Shown in pieces: positions 26,933 to 34,700 of a stretch of DNA of 64,000 nt (positions within the stretch are counted from its first letter, which is position 1; the number at the start of each line of letters is the position of its first letter). A program made the translations under genes and the position numbers. This stretch comes from CBDDKU01 sp965230375 (GTDB taxonomy: Bacteria; Bacteroidota; Bacteroidia; Flavobacteriales_D; Cryomorphaceae). The stretch lies in the NCBI GenBank assembly GCA_965230375.1, contig CBDDKU010000025.1, positions 62,001 through 126,000 of the forward strand, in the 5' to 3' direction. Below the pieces are notes generated by a model, which was not told where the DNA came from, did not search any database, and saw only the letters and a program-made list of their open reading frames with translations.

Positions 26933-26940
26933 TAACTTTG
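26933..26940 (+). promoter_or_regulatory. -7 promoter element (TAACTTTG)
   Basis: Exact TAnnTTTG match ending 5 bases before the helicase ATG, with a TTG at 26914-26916, 16 bases upstream, as a possible -33 box. Transcription would start at or beside the start codon. Confidence 0.6.
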
Positions 26941-26945
26941 GCTTC

Positions 26946-28250
26946 ATGAGTACGCGATTCGAAGACCTAAATATTACAAGGCAGTTTCTGAATGCACTGG
27001 ATGATTTGGGATTGGAGAATCCAACTGATATTCAGTCAAAAGCAATTGGTCCGGCCAGAAACGGCCAGGATGTACTGGGTATAGCTCAGACCGGAAGTGG
27101 TAAAACCTTGGCCTATCTTTTACCTCTTGTCATGAAGGTGAAATTTGCTGAAGGGATGCACGCACGTGCTCTGATTTTGGCCCCTTCAAAGGAGTTGGTC
27201 ATCCAAATTTCTCGTGTTTTAGAGTCCTTGATCACCTACACTGACTTGCGAGTGGTATGCTTGTACGGTGGAATCGGAAAAAAAACACAGGTAGCTGAAA
27301 TTGAAGCTGGAGTTGATATTTTAGTCAGCACTCCAGGACGGTTTATCGATATCTACAGCTTTGGTCATATTCATACTCGGGGAATCAAAACACTTGTACT
27401 TGACGAGGCCGACCGAATGATGGAAATGGGCTTCATGCCACAGCTTCGCCAAATCCTTGAAGTCATTCCAGTCAAAAGACAAAATCTATTGTTTTCAGCC
27501 ACCTTTCCGCAAAGAGTGGAGGAGCTAGCTGCTGAATTTCTAGAATTTCCGACCCGCGTGGAGAGCGAAGGGAAAGAGAAACCAGTAAAAGAAGTACTGC
27601 AGCAGTGGTATCCGGTACCCAACTTTAAGTCGAAGTTGAATTTACTTCTTCATTTCATGGAAAATCCTGAGTGGAATCGGGTCATCGTTTTCTGCCGAAC
27701 AAAAGATGAAGCCGAGCGTACATCGCGATACCTGGACCGCACTCTTAAAGATGAAGTTAGAGTGCTCCACAGCAATAAAGGTCAGAATGCCCGGATCAAT
27801 GCATTGGATGATTTCCGGAAAGGTGAAGTGCGTTTGTTGATCACAACAGATGTCACTAGCCGTGGAATCGACGTTGAAAACGTAAGTCATGTTATCAACT
27901 TTGAGATCCCAAAATCGTCCGAAGACTACTTGCACCGAATTGGCCGCACCGCCAGAATCAACAGAGATGGTGTGGCCGTATCTTTTGCGAATAGGGCAGA
28001 GGTGATCTTGCTTGAACGTATTGAAAAGTACATTGATAGCCATATTGAGCGAGTAGAATGGCCAGAGGAAGTGGCAAAGGGAGATTTTCTAACTGGTGAA
28101 AAACAAGAGATAGATAGAGAGCTCGATCGTCAAAAAAGAAAAGCAGATCCAAACTTCAAAGGAGCCTTTCATGAGAAAAAGAAAAAAGCTTCTGGAAAGG
28201 GGTCTCCAAAAGCTTCTCGTTCTTCTCGCGGCAAAGGCCGAAAGCGTTGA
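26946..28250 (+). CDS. DEAD-box ATP-dependent RNA helicase
   Basis: A 434-residue DEAD-box helicase. Q motif (FLNALDDLGLENPTDIQ-like, ~14-30), Walker A AQTGSGKT (~46-53), DEAD at LVLDEADRM, SATFP, and motif VI HRIGRTAR are all present, followed by a basic, lysine- and serine-rich tail (~385-434) that probably binds RNA. It would unwind structured RNA in the cytoplasm, for example during ribosome assembly or cold growth. The promoter lies against the ATG, implying a nearly leaderless mRNA. The gene ends immediately beside the convergent OmpA-type frame. Confidence 0.95.
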   Translation: MSTRFEDLNITRQFLNALDDLGLENPTDIQSKAIGPARNGQDVLGIAQTGSGKTLAYLLPLVMKVKFAEGMHARALILAPSKELVIQISRVLESLITYTDLRVVCLYGGIGKKTQVAEIEAGVDILVSTPGRFIDIYSFGHIHTRGIKTLVLDEADRMMEMGFMPQLRQILEVIPVKRQNLLFSATFPQRVEELAAEFLEFPTRVESEGKEKPVKEVLQQWYPVPNFKSKLNLLLHFMENPEWNRVIVFCRTKDEAERTSRYLDRTLKDEVRVLHSNKGQNARINALDDFRKGEVRLLITTDVTSRGIDVENVSHVINFEIPKSSEDYLHRIGRTARINRDGVAVSFANRAEVILLERIEKYIDSHIERVEWPEEVAKGDFLTGEKQEIDRELDRQKRKADPNFKGAFHEKKKKASGKGSPKASRSSRGKGRKR

Positions 28251-28616
28251 TTAATTTTCCTTGAATCTGAGCTCTACCCGTCTGTTTTTGGCCCTTCCTT
28301 CAGCTGTGTAATTTGACGCATAGGGTTTAGATTCACCGTAGCCTTCCACTTCAATTCTGCTCGGATCTACACCGTTTATTAGCATAAATTCTTTTGCTGA
28401 ATTCGCACGGTTTATACTCAATTGCTTGTTATACGCATCTGTTCCTACTGCATCCGTATGCCCTTCTATCACCATCGTTAGTTCGGGGTATTTGTCCAGA
28501 ATTTCAGCTGCATCATCGAGAACTTCGATGTACTTTCTTGAAATATCGAAGTGGTCGAAATCGAAGTAAACAAAGCGAATTTTTGTTGTTGCTGCAGTGA
28601 GCTCTTCTTTAGACAT
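28251..28616 (-). CDS. OmpA-family C-terminal domain, 3' part of a frameshifted PD40-OmpA gene
   Basis: A 121-residue peptidoglycan-binding OmpA domain: 'VYFDFDHFDISRKYIEVLDDAAEIL', then VIEGHTDAVGTDAYN and 'RANSAKEFM', ending 'KNRRVELRF', all normal. It has no signal peptide. Its frame is open upstream of the ATG (…ERLLGTATDRELGS) and joins the PD40 protein if one base is removed near 28656-28658 (an A run on the minus strand). Joined, the protein would be 452 residues, a common T9SS-associated periplasmic PD40-OmpA layout. Alone it would stay in the cytoplasm, so it is best read as the C-terminus of its neighbour. Confidence 0.85.
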   Translation of the reverse strand: MSKEELTAATTKIRFVYFDFDHFDISRKYIEVLDDAAEILDKYPELTMVIEGHTDAVGTDAYNKQLSINRANSAKEFMLINGVDPSRIEVEGYGESKPYASNYTAEGRAKNRRVELRFKEN

Positions 28617-28629
28617 GCTGCCGAGCTCC

Positions 28630-29610
28630 CTATCCGTGGCAGTTCCCAGTAGCCGTTTCGATAATTAATACAGGATCATCTTCCACTTCCACCGTGTCTT
28701 CTACTTCTTCTTCAATCTCTGTTATGATGAGCTCTGATGTGTAGATGCTGGAAAGAGAATCTCCACGATTGCTACTGAAGTAAGCCAGTCCATCTTCATT
28801 TACGAAGAAGTACGCATCAAATCCGGTAGAGTTAATTCCATTTCCAGCTTTTACTGGAGTGCTCCACTTCATCCACGAATCGTCCAGCTTTTTGGAATAG
28901 TAGATATCATAGTTGAATGGGTCACCACTATTGTTCACAGCGTAAAAGAGCAGATCGTTCTTGGCATCAAAATAAGGGCTGATTTCATCGAATTCTGAAT
29001 TCACATTTCCCAATCCAAAAGGGGCTGACCAGCTCTTACCGCGATCTCCTGAAATGGAAACGTAAAGGTCATTCCCAGTTGAGTCACTTGCAGGTAGCGA
29101 CCAAAGAATGAAATCTTCATAAGGACTAACAAAGGCGCTGTAGAATGTGCTTTTAACATCCAAATCTGGAATAGCGACTGGGCTCGGCGAAGTCCACGAG
29201 TCGGTTGTTTTTTCTGAAACAGAAATTCCCGGGACTGTCTCCTTATCGTCCGGAAATTGATTTAGCTGATACAATCGTTTTCCGTCGTTTGAGATACCTA
29301 CCACTACATTGCTGCGCTTATCGTTTAAGGCATCCAAATTCTCAGCATCACCGTATTCAGATCCATCTTTGGAACTCATCCATATATCTTGTCCCGATTG
29401 CTTGCCGCCCTTATTCCCGTGATGAAATGTTCGAGCGAAATATAGACTCTTTCCGTCTGCACTGAGTATCGGAAGGCTTTCTTCAGCCTTGCTATTTACC
29501 GATTCCCCAAGCTTCTCAGGTTGCGCAAATGAGATGGTGTCATTCTGAGCAAAACTCACAACTGGGATCGTACATCCAAGCAGGAGGGTTATTTGTATTA
29601 ATTTCTTCAT
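28630..29610 (-). CDS. PD40 beta-propeller protein, 5' part of a frameshifted PD40-OmpA gene
   Basis: A 326-residue secreted protein with a signal peptide (1-21) and WD40-like/PD40 blades ('SLPILSADGKSLYFAR', 'VVGISNDGKRLYQL', 'EISPYFDAKNDLLFYA', 'FDAYFFVNEDGLAYFSSNRGD'). After an acidic linker (EIEEEVEDTVEVEDD) the frame ends in a few unrelated residues (ATGNCHG). The OmpA domain lies 13 bases on in another frame. It overlaps the PorP/SprF gene by four bases (ATGA). In Bacteroidota, this adhesin - PorP/SprF - OmpA order marks accessory T9SS modules that anchor or assist the partner surface protein. Confidence 0.85.
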   Translation of the reverse strand: MKKLIQITLLLGCTIPVVSFAQNDTISFAQPEKLGESVNSKAEESLPILSADGKSLYFARTFHHGNKGGKQSGQDIWMSSKDGSEYGDAENLDALNDKRSNVVVGISNDGKRLYQLNQFPDDKETVPGISVSEKTTDSWTSPSPVAIPDLDVKSTFYSAFVSPYEDFILWSLPASDSTGNDLYVSISGDRGKSWSAPFGLGNVNSEFDEISPYFDAKNDLLFYAVNNSGDPFNYDIYYSKKLDDSWMKWSTPVKAGNGINSTGFDAYFFVNEDGLAYFSSNRGDSLSSIYTSELIITEIEEEVEDTVEVEDDPVLIIETATGNCHG

Positions 29611-30617
29611 TCTGCTTTCTGTTTGCGGTTGAACTGGAAGCTGAGGACAATTTCATGACTACCGCTACTCATATCGTTGATATCTGATGTTACATAATCG
29701 TAGGCGTATCCGAGACCAAGCCAATCTGTAGCATGAATTCCTGCTAATATGGATACAGCATCTTCATTTCTCCAAGAAGCTCCGACCCAAAACTTTTCAT
29801 ACAAATCAGCCTTTAGATTCAAGTCATAAGACCAGGGCGCTGGTTTCAATGCCTTGAACATGATGCTAGGGGTGAGATCGAAGTTCTCATTAATCGTAAA
29901 ACGGTATCCCACAGTTGCAAAGTGGTGAATGGCGAGTTTCGCATCACTCAGGTTATCGGCAGTGGTTTCATCACCGAGTTCAATTTCGTTTTGGGCTAAT
30001 TGGTAGATCGAGTATCCTCCAAAAATCCGATCACCATAAAAGAATACACCGGCATTTATATCAAATAAGTTACTCCGGTTTCCATTCGTTATAAAGTCGT
30101 TGTACGTGGCATCAGTTGGATTCTCCAAAACAATGTCGTTCGACCCAAAATTCATCCCGTACCACCCAAGGCTCGTCCCAACTGCCAAATAGTACTTGTC
30201 GCCTATGGGGTGGTGGTAAGAGTAGCTTGCCATGAGGGAAGTACGCTGAAATACACCGTATTCGTCTTGAGCGACCATTCCACCAACGACGTGCTTTCCG
30301 AAGCGCTCAGCTGACTCTGTTTTGAGTAGTTCTCTGTGACTAATCGGGATAGAGTAGGTACTGTAGCTGGCTTTGGGTTTCTTGCCCAAGTTTACCGTTC
30401 CACTGGCGTAATAGGTTTGCGGCGCTCCGTCAAATCCCGCCCATTGCTGCCTGAAACCTAAATTCAGATCCACATCTTTATATAGGCTGGAAGCGGCCGG
30501 GTTTATCACATACATATTTTGCATGTACTGGCTAAACTGTGGCAATTGCTGTCCGTAGCTCGAGAGCGCGAAGCAAATTGCAATGACGGAGATTATACTT
30601 TTGTTTATTCTAGTCAT
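29607..30617 (-). CDS. PorP/SprF family type IX secretion membrane protein
   Basis: A 336-residue outer-membrane beta-barrel. Residues 1-22 are a signal peptide, followed by the family's QLPQFSQYMQNMYVINPAA, 'LNLGFRQQWAGFDGAPQTYY' and regular amphipathic strands to the C-terminus. PorP/SprF proteins help secrete or attach proteins with type B sorting domains; the gene directly upstream encodes such a protein. The frame also opens at 30647, but the ATG at 30617 gives a proper signal peptide and lies just after the adhesin stop. No defects are seen. Confidence 0.92.
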   Translation of the reverse strand: MTRINKSIISVIAICFALSSYGQQLPQFSQYMQNMYVINPAASSLYKDVDLNLGFRQQWAGFDGAPQTYYASGTVNLGKKPKASYSTYSIPISHRELLKTESAERFGKHVVGGMVAQDEYGVFQRTSLMASYSYHHPIGDKYYLAVGTSLGWYGMNFGSNDIVLENPTDATYNDFITNGNRSNLFDINAGVFFYGDRIFGGYSIYQLAQNEIELGDETTADNLSDAKLAIHHFATVGYRFTINENFDLTPSIMFKALKPAPWSYDLNLKADLYEKFWVGASWRNEDAVSILAGIHATDWLGLGYAYDYVTSDINDMSSGSHEIVLSFQFNRKQKAE

Positions 30618-30621
30618 GCCC

Positions 30622-31608
30622 TTATCGAATAATGTTGACAGTTCCATTTAGTACTTCTTTCCCTTCTACTTTGTAGTCGATGATGAAGAAGTAAGAACCG
30701 GTTGGAAGCTCTTCACCATTTTTGTTTCCATTCCACGGCTCATTATAGCCGACCGATTCAAAAACCAGATTACCCCACCTATTGTAGATTGTCACATAAG
30801 CTTCGGGGTAGTCTTGTATTCCAGGGATGTTCCAAACGTCGTTGGTGCCATCGCCATCGGGCGTAATGGTATTCGGGAATTCGAAGAATACACGAACCAT
30901 TACAGAGTCTGTTTTCTCGCAACCCAATGCCGTTGTATAAGTGATAAAGTATTGGGTGGTCTCTTCGGGACTGGCAATTGGATTGTTACAGTCCACACAG
31001 CTCAATCCTTCCTGTGGTGACCAAACAATATCCCCACCTGGTGGTTCGGTGATTGAGTTTAGCATGCCAGATCCTGTATTCTCAAGAAGCAGATCTGATC
31101 CAGCTTCCACAAATACCCCAGGCTCAACGTATACCACCACCGTGTCGGTTTTGATTTCACAACCATTCTCAGGGTCGAGCTGCCACATAAACACGTTTTC
31201 GCCTTCTCCTAGATTAGTGACCTCAGTCGTTGCATTGTTTTCATCCTGTATATCTCCTTGTCCTTCGAGTAAGAACCAAGTTCCTACAGCGTCTTCCGGG
31301 TCATTTCCGAATAGGGTAGTAGTTGTTTCTTCACACGTGTTTTGGTCGGCCCCAGCTTCTGGTCTAGGCGCATTGTAAAGAACATCGATGGTAAACGAGC
31401 AAGTCGAAACATTACCATTTACATCAGTAGCTTCGAAGGTGATCACATTTTCACCAAGCGGGAACATTGTTCCGCTGGCTGGTCCTTCTATTTGCACCAC
31501 CTGTGCAATTCCACAATTGTCTGCTGCCGTTGGTGTATCAAATACTGGCATCACATCACATGTCTCAAATGAGTCGATACAATCTATCTCAGGATCCTGA
31601 TCATCCAC
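30622..31608 (-). CDS. HYR-repeat adhesin with T9SS type B sorting domain, 3' part of a frameshifted gene
   Basis: The C-terminal part of the giant adhesin beginning at 37096; the coding frame is open back to about 31711. It completes HYR repeat 22, adds repeat 23 ('PVFDTPTAADNCGIAQ'), then two Ig-like/PKD-type segments and the type B gliding-motility C-terminal domain, from FPNTITPDGDGTNDVW through VTIYNRWGN to GSYFFIIDY. Type B tails direct export through T9SS with a PorP/SprF partner, encoded next. Losing this part would stop surface display. It lacks a signal peptide, so separate translation would be pointless. Confidence 0.88.
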   Translation of the reverse strand: MDDQDPEIDCIDSFETCDVMPVFDTPTAADNCGIAQVVQIEGPASGTMFPLGENVITFEATDVNGNVSTCSFTIDVLYNAPRPEAGADQNTCEETTTTLFGNDPEDAVGTWFLLEGQGDIQDENNATTEVTNLGEGENVFMWQLDPENGCEIKTDTVVVYVEPGVFVEAGSDLLLENTGSGMLNSITEPPGGDIVWSPQEGLSCVDCNNPIASPEETTQYFITYTTALGCEKTDSVMVRVFFEFPNTITPDGDGTNDVWNIPGIQDYPEAYVTIYNRWGNLVFESVGYNEPWNGNKNGEELPTGSYFFIIDYKVEGKEVLNGTVNIIR

Positions 31609-31702
31609 AACATTGATGGTGAATGAGCAAGTGGTCTGGTTCCCTGCTCCGTCTTCTGCAATAAAGTTGTAGTCGTATTGACCAGGAGCTAAGTCGCTGC
31701 TA

Positions 31703-34700
31703 TTAGCTGGGGCCGCTGGTTTGAGTCAACGTTACAAAGCAGTTATCAGTTGCTACTGGTGTGTCGAAAGTAACTACCGTTGTACAAGCTCCGTCGTTAA
31801 CCGGTATTGTAGCATCAGATGGACACACTGTAAAAACTGGCGATTCGTCATCTACTACGGTCACGTTGTAAGAGCACTGAGCCGTATTCCCTGCATCATC
31901 AGTGGTTTCAAAAGTAAACGTGGTAGAACCAAGTCCTAATGTAGTTCCACTCGCAGGCCCTTCTGTTTGGATTACAGCAAGCCCAATAGAGCAGTTGTCT
32001 GTAGCCATAGGCATGTCAAAAGTGTAGGTGGCTTCGCAATTCGAATCTGCCGAGATTTCAATTGTGCCAGGACAGTCGAAAACGGGTAGCTCATCATCTT
32101 GCACGGTCACTGTGAATGAGCATTGAGCCGTATTCCCAGAAATATCGGTCACTTCGTAAGTCACAGTTGTACTTCCTACTGGGAACTCACTTCCAGATGC
32201 CAAACCAGCAATCAATTCTGTAACTGCTCCACCGCAATTATCATCTCCCACCGGAGCTGTGTAGTTTACAATGGCGCTACACTCGTTCAGGTCGTTTGAT
32301 ACTACGATATCAGCAGGACAAGTGATCGTTGGCGGCACATCTTCCATTACGGTGATGGTGAAAGAACATTCAACCGAGTTACCAGCATCATCTGTCGCTT
32401 CATAAGTGACAGTATTTACCCCAACTGGGAAATCGCTTCCTGAGGCAAGACCGTCGATCAATGTCAAAGTCACAATGGTACAGTTGTCAGTAGCAACAGG
32501 GTCAGCGTAGTTGACCACTGTGCTGCAATCACCCGAAACGGCATCTACCACAAGGTCGGCAGGACAAGTGATCATTGGATCTTCCTGATCTTCCACGGTG
32601 ATGGTAAATGAACATTGACTTGCATTGCCTGCGACGTCTGTTGCTTCGAAGGTAATCGTATGCGTACCCACAGTAAATGCCGTTCCAGATGCTTGTCCGC
32701 TAATAAGAACAGGCACAATTCCTGCTGTACAATTGTCAGTAACAGTTGGTATGCTGTAGTTTACAACTGCTTCACAAAGCCCAGCGTCATTCGGCACAGT
32801 GATATCAGCAGGGCAGTTGATCACAGGATCTTCACCATCTGTAACCGTTACGGTAAATGAACATGTAGCGGTATTTCCACTGGCATCTGTTACAGTGTAT
32901 TCTTCAGTGGTTGTTCCCACTGGAAAGGTAGCTCCCGACCCCAAACCTGATGTTAAATTGGTTTGTGCGCCCGGACAATTATCCAGGCCAACTGGAGGGA
33001 TGTAAGTCACAACGGCCGCACATTGTCCAGGATCGTTAGAAACAGTGATGTCACTCGGACAATTAATAGTTGGTGCGACATTTTCAGTAAGCGTAACGGT
33101 AAATGAGCATTGTGCTGAATTCCCACTTAAATCTACAGTTTCGTACGTAACAGTTGTTGCCCCTACCGGGAAGAGTTCTCCTGACTCAATTCCATCAATT
33201 AGTGTGGTGGAAGCAATTCCACAATTATCATTTACAATCGGGAGGGCATAGTTCACAATTCCTTCGCAATCGCCATCTGGCAGTACAATGTTGATATCGC
33301 TATCACAGGTAATAGTCGGAAGCTCATCGTCATTCACAGTAATATCAAAACTGCAAGTGTCGGTGTTTCCGGAAACATCGGTAACCACATAAGTTTCTGT
33401 AGTGGTACCTACTGGAAAGGTACTTCCCGACCCCAGTCCTTCTGTTTGGTCAATAGAAGCAATTCCACAATTATCGTCTACCACAGGAGCATTGTAGTTC
33501 ACGACTGCTCCACAAGTGCCAGCATCTACAGAAACTTCGATATCACTTTCACAAGTGATCGTTGGGTCTGTATCATCAACTACCGTAACCACATAAGAGC
33601 ATGTACTTGTATTTCCAAATTCGTCTTCTGCAATAAACTCAAGAGTAGTAGGTCCAGCAGGGAATGTCGCTCCGCTTAATGGCCCGCCGATTTGAGTGAC
33701 GGTTACACTAGAGCAGGAGTCAACCGCAGTTGGAGGAACAAAATTCACAATCGCCTCGCAAGAACCCGGATCCGCCGGTACTTCTATGTCATCCGGACAA
33801 TCAAACACAGGATCCGAGTTTTCTGTCACGGTCAATTGGAACGAACAATCAGCCGTGTTTCCAGCGGCATCAATTGCTTGAAGTTCTACCGTATAAACTC
33901 CCGCTGCTACCACATCGCCGGAAGCTGGTCCCGAAACCACGTTGAATGTCGCACCTGGGCAATTGTCGGTTATTGTTGGGTCTGGGTAGGTCACCACACC
34001 TTCACATTCACCGCCTAATAAGTCGAAAGTCTGATCAGCTGGACAAGTGATATGTGGTGCTTCATTGTCCGTTACATCAATATTAAAGGTGCAGACGGCT
34101 GTATTTCCAGCGGCATCTTCGGCGGTAAACTCAATCACTGTGTTTCCGATAGGGAAGGCGCTTCCGCTGATTGGTCCATCGGTTTGCGTCACAACCACAC
34201 CCGGGCAATTATCATCTCCCGTTGGCGCTACGAAATTCACAATGGCTTCACAGGTCCCGGGGTCAACATCTACCGCAATATCTGCTGGGCAAGTAATAGT
34301 TGGGTCTTCCTGATCTTCAACAATGATATTGAACGTACATGTAGAGGTGTTTCCAAACGCATCTTCAGCCGTATATTCAATAGCTGTGGACCCCAATGGG
34401 AATGTTGATCCGCTTACTGGTCCGCCTGTTTGGGTAACGGTAACAGCCGAACACGAATCTGCTGCAGTTGGATCTGGGAAGTTCACAACGGCTTCGCATA
34501 CACCGGCGTCATTAGCCACAGTGATGTCGCTTGGACAATCAATTACTGGTTCTGAGTTTTCTGTCACTGTCAGCTGGAATGAACAATTGGCCATGTTTCC
34601 AGCCGCATCGATGGCTTGGAGCTCTACCGTGTAGACTCCTGCTGCTACCACATCGCCAGAAGCTGGCCCTGAAACCACGTTTAATGTCACTCCTGGACAA

